A stretch of 64,000 nucleotides of DNA from Limnomonas spitsbergensis (lineage: Eukaryota > Chlorophyta > Chlorophyceae > Chlamydomonadales): contig JAYJMM010000024.1 in the NCBI GenBank assembly GCA_037349105.1, positions 558,001 through 622,000 on the forward strand. Reading direction: 5' to 3'. The notes below the pieces were generated by a model. It was not told the origin of the DNA. It worked only from the letters and a program-made list of their open reading frames with translations, and did not search any database. This document shows, piece after piece, positions 1 to 10,410 of the stretch (position 1 is its first letter; each line of letters starts with the position of its first letter). Both the position numbers and the translations under genes were made by a program.

Positions 1-1734
1 CATGGCTTCAGCCATGAGAGGAGCACACACCGGAGTGTAGGTTGTGGCACACGTGACAGGCGTGCTGTACGTTGTCGAGGCCATGCATGGACGGACTCAG
101 TCACCAATAATCGGCCGACGGGTTCATTCCGAATAGTTCGAACGCAACGGCTGGCTCTACTTCCGGGGCTTGGAAGTTCCGACGTGCCTGTGCGTGCTCG
201 GTTGCCCGTGCTGAGCGAGTGCAACTGAACGCCGCGCTGCCGGCATCATCTGTCCATCCCTGTCCTTTATCTATCTGGCTGTCAATCAACCAGACATGTC
301 AGCAATCTCCCAACACGCACGGTCGTCATTGCTTGTTTGCGATCTGCACGCCCGTCCATCCATCTTAACGTCAACTTATGAAGGTGCATGTATTTCAAGG
401 CTGCCCTAACTTGGCTGTGTTTAAGATAAACAAGCAAGAATACTGTAACAGCTAAATAAACAGGGTGCAATTTGCAAGTCTTTTACTTAAATCTACAGTC
501 GCTTCATTTGCCAATAATCAAAATGCCTGGAGGGCTCTTCTCCCGTCTGGAAAATACTTTCCATTTACTGCACCCAAGTGATCTGCATCTTTGCTTGAAC
601 AAGGGAACATCACCTGACACGCCAAGCGTGCTTCATGTCCACAGTCAGGTCCGTCAGGTGATCAAATAAATGCATACCGGTAGTAGTGGTAGTACCGGTA
701 CTGACTTGGGTAAAATCAGCAGCTTTATCAGCTGCTGATGATGTCCCTAATAAATAAATCCCCGGCAAATTATCACTTGAATTCGGTGCTTCAATATGTT
801 GGGTGTCCATTTGATTGGAGGCAATGCATAATAACATGCTGGACTGCTGGTGCTTCGCCGCTTTGTGGGTTTGCAAGGCATTCCAGTCAATACCCTGCAA
901 ACCCACAAATGCATGTGTTACTGTCTTGATGAATCGACTGAAGGGCTGTTTTTTTCACAGGGGGAACTCTATAGCACAGGGATGTCAGTTTGTCTTGGGT
1001 GGCCCAGGAATGTTTGTCTTGCCTGCTGGGGTCTACTCATCAGCGGATTCTGAAGTGTGCTTGATTACCCTATGTTTCGGACGGGGACACGTTAGGGATA
1101 TCATGCTGACACCGATGATGTCTCTTAGAAAGAAAGATAGGGTTAATACCAACAATTGCTCTTAATTTGTCATGAGAAACAGCTTTCGTTCTTATACAAA
1201 AACATCAGTATCACCGGAATTATTGCAGAACATGTTGAATGTTTTGAAGGACCCCACAAGCGCACTCGCTGGGATATTATGAATGGCCTACAAATGGCGG
1301 GTCCCCCAAGTACATCAAAGCACCGAAGCACCAAATCTTAATACCAGTACGGCAGAGTATGTGGGGTACTGGTCTTTCTATGGTCAGTTCATGAGTATTT
1401 AGCTGCCCTGCATATCCAGTGCTCTGAAAGTACATGAAAAACGAAACACCTCCGGGGCATCAAAGAGGGTTTATACACAGTGCAGCATGGGCCAAGCAAG
1501 ACCACGTACAACGCGGTTATGTTTGAGCAGCCAAGTCTCAGTAGTCTCAGCCCCCCCAGTTCATTGTCGCTCACTGTACTCACTGTCATATAATTTAACT
1601 ACATTCCCTGGCCCTTGATTTCCCTCAATGGTAGGTCCTCGCACTTGCCTCGCCTGTTCTCAGAGAGGCCATATCTTGCCTCTCAGCCCGCGAAAAGCAG
1701 CAACTGCAGGTGAGTGAACGACCAGAAGGAAATA
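1..1734. other. No gene recognised
   Basis: No reading frame here looks coding and no RNA gene was recognised. Short ORFs overlap on both strands without a consistent codon pattern. A small imperfect inverted repeat lies at about 864-908, with arms containing GTGGGTTTGCAAGG and its complement. Confidence 0.4.
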
Positions 1735-1824
1735 AATAAAGAATAGTACGCCCCGCGGGGCTTGAGGGTTAAGGATACAGCGCGGCATGGGCCTAGGCTG
1801 TGTCCGCGCCGTTACCATCATAAC
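1735..1824 (-). repeat. Dispersed short repeat family A, copy 1
   Basis: About 90 bp. Read on the minus strand it runs from ATGGTAACGGCGCGG through CCATGCCGCGCTGT to a palindromic core CCCCGCGGGG and a TTCTTT end. The same order of blocks recurs at 2234, 14380, 21869 and, truncated, at 55821 and 63819. No protein or terminal inverted repeat is visible, so it is a small non-autonomous element of unknown class. Confidence 0.7.
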
Positions 1825-2233
1825 AAGAGAAAATCCATACAAGCTACGGTGGCTTGCACTTCCGGCTGTTAACGATCAGATATCCTTGCAGTTGCTTGTC
1901 AGCAATAATAAACAGGCTGCTATTGAGGGTCTACAATATCATGGTCATATTAAGTAATTGAATTTATTAATTTATAAGATTGGCTTGGCTGGATTCCCAT
2001 ATACGGTAACACTACTGTTTTGGCACAGCCCACTTCAGTCACTGCTTGCGGGGACGATAAATAATGCACTAACAGATAGCCATCACTAATGAACAGGGTG
2101 TACGGTACAATTGATAAACAAAGTTCTTTCTAGCTAGTGCACCATACTGCTACTTTCGAGCACAAAATGAAGGAAGCACGTACTGTAGATAGGTTGCATT
2201 CGGGGAGCTCTATTATAAGCGACCGCGTTTGTT

Positions 2234-2321
2234 TATGGAAACGGCGCGGACGAGGCCTCAGCCCATGCCGCATTTCTTCCTCAACCCTCACGCCCCTGCG
2301 GGACGTAGTTTTCTTTCTTTC
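2234..2321 (+). repeat. Dispersed short repeat family A, copy 2
   Basis: Plus-strand copy with the blocks ATGGAAACGGCGCGG, CCCATGCCGCATTTC, ACGCCCCTGCGGGACGT and a TTTCTTTC end. It lies about 50 bp upstream of the splice acceptor of the BTB exon, so it sits at the 3' end of that intron. Confidence 0.7.
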
Positions 2322-2372
2322 AATCAGCGACCAATCGATATGTTTGAGATGTGTTCCGCTGCATGCTTGCAG

Positions 2373-3044
2373 GTGGACGGAGACATGTCTGCATGGCATG
2401 ACATCCTGGCACGCATGTACCCTGTTGCACCTAAGCCCAAGCTGACCACTGAGAGCATCTTCGCAATGCTTCCAATAATCCACAAGTACGACATTCAGTG
2501 CATCATGGAGGAGTGCATTGAGTACTTGGCCACCCAGTTTCCCCATGAGCTCAGCCCCGACCCCGAGTCAAAGCACTTTGTGATGCGCTGGCTGATCCTT
2601 GCGGACAACTTGCATCACGACGAGCTGCGGGAGATGTGCATGGAGAGGATCCGCGACCTGGCGCACAAGAAAGAGCTGGAGGCTTTCCTGATCAAGAACA
2701 GAGAGGCCAAGCACATCCGGACAGACCCGCCCAAACCAATTTATGAGTATTGCCCAGCTCGTCCCCAAGGCCCTCAATCATGCGCTCAATTTGGCCACAG
2801 CCTTGGCTGGTGCGACAACTGTGGAAGATGGACCTGCTCCTTGCCCAGGTGTACCGAGGTGTGCTCGACATGCAGCCAGCCAGGCCTGCTTAAGGATTCG
2901 CTCGGGTGTTGGCGCAGGAATGACAAGCCTCGGATTTTTGACTCTATGATCAAGACCTTGAGCCCAGATTGCCTGGCTGAGCTTCTCGCTAGTGTCGTGG
3001 CTGTCTCCAGCGGGAGCTACAGCAACACTGTCGCAGCAAAATAA
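2373..3044 (+). CDS. BTB/BACK-type domain protein, last exon (5' part not found)
   Basis: The exon starts after an AG acceptor (GCTTGCAG at 2365-2372), is open for 223 codons and ends in TAA. Its start reads AWHDILARMYPVAP, then KYDIQCIMEECIEYL, which matches the end of a BTB/POZ fold (W..IL..LYP, then L...KYD...L...C..FL). A helical BACK-like stretch follows (MRWLILADNLHHDELREMCM). The tail is cysteine-rich (CDNCGRWTC, CTEVCSTC), suggesting a small zinc-binding module. BTB proteins often act as substrate adaptors for CUL3 ubiquitin ligases; that role is inferred. The first half of the BTB fold must lie in upstream exons, which I could not identify. The last 50 bp including the stop codon are duplicated 143 bp downstream. 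Confidence 0.75.
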   Translation: MDGDMSAWHDILARMYPVAPKPKLTTESIFAMLPIIHKYDIQCIMEECIEYLATQFPHELSPDPESKHFVMRWLILADNLHHDELREMCMERIRDLAHKKELEAFLIKNREAKHIRTDPPKPIYEYCPARPQGPQSCAQFGHSLGWCDNCGRWTCSLPRCTEVCSTCSQPGLLKDSLGCWRRNDKPRIFDSMIKTLSPDCLAELLASVVAVSSGSYSNTVAAK

Positions 3045-3193
3045 GCAAGTAATGACCAGCGGCCAGCGCTTGTGAGCAAAGGTCATTAGGGTAACAGCGC
3101 GGGTGTGGCTGTGGCTGTGGCTGGAGCCTACCAGCTGCATTTGGCTGTCTCCAGCAGGAGCTACAGCAACAATGTTGCAGCAAAATAAGCAAG
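2999..3193 (+). repeat. Duplicated 3' end of the BTB exon
   Basis: The final coding segment with its stop codon (2999-3050, GGCTGTCTCCAGC to AAATAAGCAAG) recurs at 3142-3193 with few changes. The second copy lies in the 3' flank. It resembles the exon-edge duplications seen in the introns of the other genes here. Confidence 0.8.
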
Positions 3194-3870
3194 GAAGTGA
3201 GAGACACCCGTGTTAACCTCGCGCTCGTGAGCAATGGTCATCAGGGTATCGGCGTGCATGCGGCTGCGGCTGTGGGTGTGGCTGGTGCCTACCTGCTGCC
3301 TGCTGCTGCAGCTGGTGCCTGCCTGCTGCATCTCGCTGTGGCTGGTGCTTGCCTTCTGTATGCGGCTGCAGCTGGTGCCTGCCTGCTGCATGTTGCTGTG
3401 GCTGGTGCCTGCCTTCCGCATATGCCTGCCAGTGGCTGTGCATGTGGCTTTCGCTGCAGTTGGTGCCTAGCTGCAGCATGTGGCTGTGGCTGTGGCTGGT
3501 GTCTACCTGCTGCATATGGTTGCATGTGGTCTACCTGCTGGCCTAACTGCTGCATGTGTCTATGCGTGTGGCTGGTGTCTACCGGCTGCATGTAGTTGCA
3601 TGTGGTCTACCTGTCGGCCTACCTGCTGCATGTGGCTGTGGCTGTGCATGAGCCTGTCGCTGCTGCTTGCCTGCTGGCCCACCTGCTACATGTGGCTGTG
3701 GCTGCAGCGGGTGCCTGCCTGCTGCATGTGGCTGTGGCTGGTGCTTGCCTTCTGTATATGCCTGCATGTAGCTGTGCATGTGGTTGCGGCTGGTGCCTAC
3801 CTGCTGCATATGGCTGCATGTGGTCTACCTGTGTAGTGTTGGCCTGCCTGCTGCATGCGGCTGTTGTATA
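3095..3870 (+). repeat. Degenerate minisatellite (GGCTGTGGCTGGTGCCTACC type)
   Basis: Imperfect tandem repeats of about 30 bp built from GTGGCTGTGGCTGGTGCC and TACCTGCTGCATGTG. Long open frames on both strands (Cys/Trp/Ala-rich or Gln/His-rich) are products of the repeat and are not treated as genes. Confidence 0.8.
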
Positions 3871-3880
3871 TAATGGCTCC

Positions 3881-5076
3881 TCCGTTCAATATTGAGCAGT
3901 CAGCACCTTCGTATCCATACCTTCCTTACCATTGCTAGGAGTCCAGTGCTGAGGCGCAGCCTACTTTGATGCTTGAGATACGCCAGTCATGCATGCATGC
4001 ATGGATTGGCTTTGACGCGTATGATTGTTGGTTGCTGCTTGACATGCATGCATGCATGCATCACAAGTCGTCCAATACCAGTATTTGCAGTCGTTTCAGA
4101 TCAGTAGAGACACGGCAGCAGTTCAGCACAGGCGCCGCTAGGTTCATTGCATTGCATGCCTTGCCCATTACATTTTGTTTTGACATGCATGCTAAACTGA
4201 TTACGGTAATTTTAGCAGTTGAACCGCCAGCAGCATGTATCAGCGGCAGAATAACTTGAGCAGAGGTTGATTCCTGTATTCGAGATGCCGTATGACTGGC
4301 AGCACTTAGTTGCTTGGTTGTCAAATGAGCAGTGTTGGATTTACGAGGCACGCGTCCTAAGCACTGAGTTTGAGATGCTGGCGAAATTTTGGGTTTAATT
4401 TGTTGAAGACCTTTGTAGTTCAGGACTACCGCCGGTATTTTTCTACGATGCCGATATTTCAATTACCATACACAATAATACCGGTATACAAGGCGTACCA
4501 TTCCATGGCCTTTTTTCTGGGTTCCTCACGCTCCTCAAATTTGAACCTCTGAAAAAATGACGCCAGGTAGTCTACCTAAGGCGCAAGAATGACATGCATG
4601 TCCATATTCCCTTCAATTTCCTCCAGTTAAGCAATATGCACTGAAGGCATCAGTTCGAAGTGTGGACTACGCTATTCAGCAGTATAAACAGTGTTGAGAA
4701 CTTACACCGTAAGTTGAACTCACATGTTACTTGTTACGGTCATTTACACCGTAAGTGTAAGAACGGCGTAAGAAAGACAATGTATAGCGGAGGCGAGTAG
4801 CTGAACATGTATGAACACGTGTGAACCGTTTGAATGTCTGGTTTGTTACCGCTACCGTAAGAGCGTAAGCCTGTATGAGAAGCAATGGTAATAATATGAT
4901 TGAGAAGCAATAGTGGTAATACGAACACGACTAGGGCGGCCAAGAACCCTCTGCTCGGCGCAAGGAGTTTCCCTATTTCCAGCGATCTGGCAAGAGGGCG
5001 CAAGATGACGACACAGGCCAGGACGCAGTTGCAGACGACGTTGGTGAGCTGAATAGCATACATATTTTAAACTGAA
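3881..5076. other. Mostly unassigned; one possible exon
   Basis: CATGCATG runs occur at 3991-4001 and 4044-4060. A stretch at about 4922-5042 is open on the plus strand (ARRKEFPYFQRSGKRAQDD) and is followed by a GTGAGC donor-like site at 5043. It could be an internal exon of the gene that ends at 5334, but no matching acceptor spacing is convincing. Confidence 0.3.
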
Positions 5077-5334
5077 GTGGCCCGACTTGCGCCTGCACCT
5101 GCGCCCGCACCTTCCCTTGCGGTGATGTTGCAACAGTTGCAGCGGCGGCAAGCGCAGCCTGCTCCGGCAACCGCGCAGCCCATGCAGCCCCAGCTATCCT
5201 TGCAGCAGCTGCTTGCCATGCAGCAGTGGCAAGCACAGCCTGCTCGGGTAGCCGCACAGCCCATGCAGTCCCAGCTTTCCATGCAGCAGCTGCTTTCCAT
5301 GCAGCAGTTGCTCGCCCTTCAGAATAAGGAGTAG
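5077..5334 (+). CDS. Gln/Ala/Met-rich short ORF, possibly a terminal exon
   Basis: An 85-codon frame ending in TAG. It is low in complexity: Pro/Ala at the start, then repeated QPMQ.QLS.QQLL.MQQ blocks (two imperfect repeats). No family recognised. It may be the last exon of a gene whose earlier exon lies at about 4922-5042, because an AG at 5075-5076 immediately precedes it, or it may be non-coding repeat. Confidence 0.35.
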   Translation: MARLAPAPAPAPSLAVMLQQLQRRQAQPAPATAQPMQPQLSLQQLLAMQQWQAQPARVAAQPMQSQLSMQQLLSMQQLLALQNKE

Positions 5335-5614
5335 TGCTGATATTGTGCTGATATGCTGTGCTGATATTATTTTATTGGGTTTATTTGCATCTGGCTGTAT
5401 CTATGGGGGGGGCTGTTTCGGTGCTTCATTTGTTTCTTGCTCAGGCCTGCCTACCTAGGCCTGACCGCTTGCACCTCAGGCCTTGCATCTCACAACTGCT
5501 ATAATATTAGTCAAAGCGCGCTGACATATAGGAATGTACTATTTATTAATTAAGATAACTCTAAGGGCAGGGGCCTGATTCAAAGATGCATACTGGCTAT
5601 ACTTATTTTTGTGC

Positions 5615-7063
5615 CTAGGCTTGCCTCGCCCCGCACCCGCCGGCGCACGCCAGCGTCTTGGCAGGCATCTCACACGGGCAGCCCATCTGAAGGCAGGCGG
5701 GGCTGCAGCATGGCCCGGTGCCCCACAAGTCCTCAGGCAGGCCAAGCAGCAGCTCTGCCTGGTCCTGGACCAGCTCCCAGCTGCTGCAATCAGCCACGCC
5801 ACCGACTTCAAGCTGGGCCAGTGCCAGGGGTGAGATAGCGGCTGATGCACCGCCTCCCCCCTCCATCTGCATCGCACTCTGACCTTGGAGCAGGATTTTC
5901 CTCAAGAGCCACAGCAGGCTATGGCCAGCGTGCATTATGTCAAAAGTGCTCGCTGCCGATGCAAACCCTGGCCCATGGGCCTGATCTGCTGAGCCAAGAC
6001 TCGGAAGATTGTGAGATAGATCAAAGACCAGGGCCCCAGCCTCAGCAAAGAGCGCATCCAGGCTAGGGGAATGAAACAGCTGCTTGAACAGGACCAGAAG
6101 CTGGTGGAAGCAGGTGGTCACAGACACAGCCACCAACGATGCCTCAGGTGTGCTGGCACTATGAGTGAATGCAAAGCAAATCTTTAGTACCGGTACTACC
6201 CACAATGGCAAGCTGGCTGAGCTGGCTGCAGCCTCGAGCAACTGTGAAAGCGGAGAGAGGCGGCTGCCCCTTGGCAGCAACGCAATCTGCATGGCCTGCA
6301 GCGCGCATCGGCACGGCCACACCTGGATGGATCCACCACCCTTCTTCAGCAATGGCGCCATGATAGCAAGCAAGAGGCATAGACCCAACAAGTAGATCCG
6401 TCCAGCCAAAGCCAGATTCTCAGGCGGCGCCTTGGCATGGAAGTCCCTAGCCAGCTGGAAGGACTGCACTAGCAAGGGCGTCAGCGGCCTCCAGTCTGCA
6501 GAGGAAAGCGATGGATCACCAAAGCTGACCCAGAGAGCTTGAAGATTCGAGAGCCACACTCTGGGGGGCTGTGATTCATGATCCATCGAGGGTCGCGTGC
6601 TGCTGTCAGCCTCCAGCCATTTGCGGGCGTGAGGGATGACGTAATTCAAAGAGGTGCAGTACAGCTCAACGATGTGATCTGGGTTCACGCCGAGGAAGGC
6701 TCCTCCCAAGCGGCTGCTGTGGAGGCTGACAATGGCCAGGGTCTTACAACAAATTCCCAGGGTCATGGCTGGCAGGCCTTCAAATTTATCCCAAGGAGTA
6801 ATGCCATGCAGGACAGAAGGCAGCACCTTAGCAAAGGCAGAGATGTTCCTGGCCATGCCCTGCTGCATCAGCCAAAGCTCCAGCTGAGGCCATTGCTCGG
6901 GTTCGCCTGAGAAAGTGACTGCGATCGTCCTGTTGGCTGACATCAAGGCCGTTGTAGCGGTGGGTGGCGATGACAGGGTTGGAGAGCAGGGAGTAGGGAT
7001 GCAAGAAAGGGCCTGGTCGAAGCAGTTTATGAACTCCTTGCTGATTGAGCCTCCAGACCAATG
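5615..7063 (-). CDS. Unknown protein, large terminal exon
   Basis: The frame is open on the minus strand from about 7063 to the stop at 5615-5617. The first ATG in frame is at 6943, giving about 442 residues. The reading also continues upstream of that ATG as plausible coding sequence (SISKEFINCFDQALSCIPTP), so this is probably the last exon of a longer gene. Codons end largely in G or C, as expected for a chlamydomonad gene. The protein is helical and Leu/Ala-rich with a hydrophobic patch (RIYLLGLCLLLAIMAPLL) that could be buried or membrane-associated. The C-terminus is Cys/Gly-rich. I recognise no family. Confidence 0.5.
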   Translation of the reverse strand, partial: HWSGGSISKEFINCFDQALSCIPTPCSPTLSSPPTATTALMSANRTIAVTFSGEPEQWPQLELWLMQQGMARNISAFAKVLPSVLHGITPWDKFEGLPAMTLGICCKTLAIVSLHSSRLGGAFLGVNPDHIVELYCTSLNYVIPHARKWLEADSSTRPSMDHESQPPRVWLSNLQALWVSFGDPSLSSADWRPLTPLLVQSFQLARDFHAKAPPENLALAGRIYLLGLCLLLAIMAPLLKKGGGSIQVWPCRCALQAMQIALLPRGSRLSPLSQLLEAAASSASLPLWVVPVLKICFAFTHSASTPEASLVAVSVTTCFHQLLVLFKQLFHSPSLDALFAEAGALVFDLSHNLPSLGSADQAHGPGFASAASTFDIMHAGHSLLWLLRKILLQGQSAMQMEGGGGASAAISPLALAQLEVGGVADCSSWELVQDQAELLLGLPEDLWGTGPCCSPACLQMGCPCEMPAKTLACAGGCGARQA

Positions 7064-7995
7064 TCACCACCATTGACATCGCAAACTGCTGCTTCTGACA
7101 GAATGACCGGCCGCTGATTCTATGACATAGCACATATTCGAAGAGTCTTTTAAAAAATATGTCAATGCCTCCACGACTCTGCTTGACGAGAACGGGCCCT
7201 GCCGTTGGTTGAGATCTTTAAGTTTTTGCGTTGTGGATCGATGACGGCCCAAGATTGCTGCATTGTCGTTAAAAGATATTTTGTGCACTGCAGCAACGAA
7301 GGAGGAGCGCAAGAATGAAACGCCGGAGCCATTCTTGTGGGATGCAGCACGGGTTCAAACCGGTGGTTCAGACCGGTGGTTCAGACCGGTGGTTCAGACT
7401 CAGCAGGTTCAGGCCCTGGTGCACAATTTCCAAGGCTTTAGAAGAATCCTCAGTCGAGTCCCCAGTCTATAAAATGTCTACGCCTCAACGATACCTACCA
7501 CATGCTTTACAAAAGCTAGGGCATCCCGAAAAAATCCTCGCCCATGCCTGCCCAAGAACACATTGTTGAAGTCTGTAGTGGCCCCGTCTGGGGCTCTTCA
7601 CTCTGGGGCCCCTCACTTCCTGGAGGCTTGGGCAATGGAAGCAAGCATGTACGGTATGCAGCGCGCCATTCACTTGCTACCCACCTGCCAAAGCCCAGCA
7701 TTGCCGGCAGCAACGTGCTTCACGCCGCTGACTGTTGCGCCCGTCCTCAGTCTAGGACGTCGGCCGTAGCCGCAGCCCAAATTTGTACGCCGGCGAACAA
7801 GCTCCCTCTTCTTGGGGGCATCAACTGGATTGGCGACAGTTGAAGTCCCTGGTTGAAGCTTGGCACAAACCAGGCCTAATCCGCTTGCATACCGTACCTG
7901 AATTTGGTGGCGGGGTCCTGGCTTTGGTCCCTCTGGCCAGCGGCGTTCAGCTGCACGTGCTCGTTGGCCATTAGTGACAGCATTTTTGTGACGTG
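7064..7995. other. No gene assigned; short direct repeat
   Basis: The minus strand at 7064-7312 has a plausible coding look (KISFNDNAAILGRH) and might be an upstream exon of the 5615-7063 gene, but splice sites were not convincing. A 13-bp unit ACCGGTGGTTCAG is repeated three times exactly at 7359-7397. Confidence 0.3.
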
Positions 7996-8050
7996 TCGAT
8001 AACGTTACACCTCTGGTTCCGCTCAAAGGTTTCAGACAAACCTTCATCTT
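7996..8050 (-). mobile_element. Retrotransposon tail fragment (family B)
   Basis: The minus-strand 3' end of the dispersed element whose tail reads CAGAGGTGTAACGTTATCG. Only the tail is present. See the LINE copies at 39767 and 49071 for the parent. Confidence 0.55.
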
Positions 8051-8204
8051 ACATTACGGGTCACTAATCACTACCGGTATACCAAGTGAAAATCCAAAGC
8101 ATTCCTCCTGGGGATCAGCGGCGCCGCAAGACACATACAGTTGTACCGGGGCAGGCTTGGAGGCCCTAACTTTTGCTGAGGACGTCGTGCGCTTTGTTGA
8201 GGCC

Positions 8205-8421
8205 TAGATTTGTTGCTTTTCTTTGCCTTCTTTGGGCTTGAGAGGGGCACGGGTACTTCGGGCTGCCTTTTCCTTTTGGGGGGGCTATTTCTTTCTCCTT
8301 TGTGTTCTTCTCCTTCTTTCCCTCTTACCTTCAGTTTCTTTTCTTTCAACTGGACACTGGACAGTTGGGCGCCCGCGCGGCCGAGCGTTTTTGAGCAGGG
8401 TCCAGAGGTGTAATGTCATTG
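8205..8421 (+). mobile_element. Short 5'-truncated retroelement (family B)
   Basis: A pyrimidine-rich body (TTTCTTTGCCTTC, TTCTTCTCCTTCTTTCC) leads to the conserved tail GGGCGCCCGCGCGGCCGAG and then CAGAGGTGTAATGTCATTG. The same order is found at 36979-37184, which has clear target-site duplications. Confidence 0.7.
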
Positions 8422-8435
8422 ATATATCAATGATA

Positions 8436-8491
8436 TTATAGCCTGACCCTGAGCCTTTTTGATCAGGGCCCAGAGGTCTCATGTCGTTGAC
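8436..8491 (+). mobile_element. 56-bp retroelement tail nested beside another tail
   Basis: Flanked by a 12-bp direct repeat ATATCAATGATA (8424-8435 and 8492-8503). The 3' end is CCCAGAGGTCTCATGTCGTT. It inserted directly next to the tail of the 8205-8421 copy. Confidence 0.7.
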
Positions 8492-8503
8492 ATATCAATG
8501 ATA

Positions 8504-8640
8504 CAATACCTCTGGGCCTTGCTTAAAAGGTCGGCCTCGAGGGCGCTGGACTGTCTGGTCGGGAGGGGAAGAAACTGGTAAAGTCTAAGAGAAAAGAAAT
8601 AAACAAACGGAAACAGGGGAAGGAAAACAAATTTTATATT
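8504..8640 (-). mobile_element. Family B element, minus orientation
   Basis: Starts on the plus strand with ATACCTCTGGGCC, then GGTCGGCCTCGAGGGCG and a purine-rich body, i.e. the reverse complement of the 8205 type. It abuts the target-site duplication of the previous element. Confidence 0.65.
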
Positions 8641-8755
8641 CAACGTCATCATGGTCACCAATCATGGAGCATTGGGGCTCGAGATTATGAGAAATGGGAG
8701 ACCCCCCTCCTCATGAGTATCGGGACCTCAAGAAAAAATTTACAAGACAGAGGAC

Positions 8756-9274
8756 GGGAGCAGTTACGGGAGCGGGGGTGGGCAGGTCCTTCGGGCGCTG
8801 CCACTAACTTCCACCAGCTGTACCAGGCTGGCAGGCTGAGGAGGGGTGGGATGCACTTGCTTTTGTGGACTGTGCTGTGGGCATTGTTGAGGGTTAGTCT
8901 TTAGGGATTCTGAGGCGCCGGCGTCGTTTGCCTTTCCGGCCTTTTGGTCATGTTGTTGTTGTTGTTGCTGTTGCTGTTGTTGTTTTCCTCATTTTTAGTT
9001 TCTTCTCTTCTTCCTTCTGATTAGAGGGGCGCCCTCGCGGCCAAGCAGGGGTGGGATACGCTTGCTTTTGTGGATTTTTTTGAGAGGCTTTGTTGAGGGC
9101 TACTCTCTAGTGGAACTCAGGTGTCGGACTTGGTATCCTTTGCCTTCCCGGCCTCTCCTTTTGTTCCTTCCCCCCTCTCTTCCTTTGAGTTCCTTCTTTA
9201 CTCCCCTTCTGAACAGTTTGGCGCCCACGCGGCCGAGCTTTGAGCGGGCCCAGAGGTGTAATGTTTTTGACGAA
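8756..9274 (+). mobile_element. 5'-truncated LINE 3' end
   Basis: Flanked by the 9-bp duplication ACAGAGGAC (8747-8755 and 9275-9283). It begins inside the ORF end that the LINE at 39767 also carries (REQLRERGWAG, then ATNFHQLYQAG), continues through the same 3' UTR blocks (CTCGCGGCCAAGCAGGGGTG, CACGCGGCCGAGCTTTGAGC) and ends CAGAGGTGTAATGTTTTTG. This is typical of target-primed reverse transcription with early termination. Confidence 0.85.
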
Positions 9275-9283
9275 ACAGAGGAC

Positions 9284-9320
9284 ACCATGCCACCGAGGTG
9301 TAACGTCATTGACACTGCCA
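9284..9320 (+). mobile_element. Possible tiny family B tail insertion
   Basis: GAGGTGTAACGTCATTGAC sits between TGCCAC-containing flanks directly after the preceding element. The boundaries of the duplication are ambiguous. Confidence 0.4.
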
Positions 9321-9635
9321 CTGAGGATTATGGGGCTCGAGAGAAAGAAAAGCATGGTAGACTGGATGGTTTGTTAGCATCTGAAATATGTTGCGAGGAA
9401 TTTCATGTACGCCCTTGCTTGAAAAGAGTCCGCCCGACTGCCAGCTTGCAAACCCAAATTTTCGCATTGCATTGACCCTGCCTCCTTAGCCTCATTTGCT
9501 TTCCGGGGTATATAGACTAGGGCTTGGGCATCTCCGGCGTCAACCTGTTTTCCCATCATCCTCGCCGCAACGGTGTTTCCCTTTATACATAAATAACAAA
9601 ATAAATAATTCGTGCGTAAATGAATGGTCATTAGT

Positions 9636-9709
9636 GGCTTCGTGGCGCAATGGATTAGCGCATCAGGCTTCGGTCCTGAGGGTTGGAGGTTCGAGTCCTC
9701 CCGGGGTCG
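9636..9709 (+). tRNA. tRNA-Arg (anticodon TCG)
   Basis: A 74-nt cloverleaf without intron. Acceptor stem GGCTTCG pairs with CGGGGTC (three G-U pairs), discriminator G. D stem is GCGC/GCGC. Anticodon stem TCAGG/CCTGA encloses loop CTTCGGT, so the anticodon is TCG, reading CGA. T arm is GGAGG-TTCGAGT-CCTCC. A TTTT at 9710-9713 can terminate RNA polymerase III. The 5' flank is AT-rich (TATATAG near 9520, AAATAACAAAATAAATAATT at 9591-9610). Confidence 0.93.
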
Positions 9710-9713
9710 TTTT
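9710..9713 (+). terminator. Pol III terminator of tRNA-Arg
   Basis: TTTT directly after the discriminator base. Confidence 0.7.
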
Positions 9714-9870
9714 GGGCTTGGACATGGTGTACCGTCACTACGTGTAAGCGGCTGAACGGAAATGGAATGAAGGAGCCAAGTCCGGTGACGTGCTTCCACC
9801 ACGGGAATGAAAGCTCCGGGGTCGGTTCATCAGCTTGTTACATGCATGAATCTCAGTACATATGTCCATG

Positions 9871-10043
9871 ACATTACACCTCTGGGCCCTGCTCCCAAAA
9901 GGCTTGGCCGCGTGGGCGGCCAACTGTCCCGTTGGAGAAAAGAAAATAAACTTCCTTAAGGGAAAATGGAAAGAAGGAGAAGAATACAAAGGAGAGAGAA
10001 ATCCACTCCCAAAGGGAAAACGCAGCCCGAAGTATCCTTGCCC
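9871..10043 (-). mobile_element. Short retroelement (family B), minus orientation
   Basis: Flanked by an imperfect 17-bp duplication starting CAGTAC (9854-9870 and 10044-10060, 14 of 17 identical). The reverse-complement tail ACATTACACCTCTGGGCCC lies at the left end, followed by GGCCGCGTGGGCGGCC and a purine-rich body. Confidence 0.8.
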
Positions 10044-10053
10044 CAGTACGTGT

Positions 10054-10173
10054 GTACATGGCTTTGTTTCGGTTCTTGAGGCTCTTAAGGAACCGGCGGA
10101 GGAGGAGGAGGACTATGCTGACTTTGCTGACCGTGTACTGTCCTTCCTAGCATCAAACGAGGGTTTTGACTGA
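10054..10173 (+). CDS. Possible terminal exon, acidic C-terminus
   Basis: Open frame ending in TGA with a protein-like tail (EALKEPAEEEEDYADFADRV, then LSFLASNEGF). There is no recognisable family and no earlier exon. The retroelement at 9871-10043 lies directly upstream, so if this is a gene its preceding intron was invaded, or it is a broken remnant. Confidence 0.3.
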   Translation, partial: VHGFVSVLEALKEPAEEEEDYADFADRVLSFLASNEGFD

Positions 10174-10189
10174 ATTGTAACAGGTATGT

Positions 10190-10410
10190 ATCTGGGCGCC
10201 CACGCGGCCGAGCTTTGAGCTGGCCCAGAGGTGTAACGTTATTGACATACCAGATATGTCAGTCATCCAGTTGGAACACGTGCTGGGCTAGCTAGCTGAC
10301 GGCATCTGTTAATGACGTTACAACTCTGTGCCCCGCTGATGGCATCTGTTAATGACGTTACATCTCCGGGCCCCGCTGATGGCAGCTGTTAAGTCATTAC
10401 ATTCCATAGG
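10190..10410. mobile_element. Cluster of family B tails
   Basis: A plus-oriented tail (CACGCGGCCGAGCTTTGAGC then CAGAGGTGTAACGTTATTG) lies at about 10198-10246. Two very short minus-oriented tails follow (GACGTTACAACTCTGTGCCC at 10313 and GACGTTACATCTCCGGGCCC at 10352), separated by the repeated flank CTGATGGCATCTGTTAAT. Confidence 0.6.
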
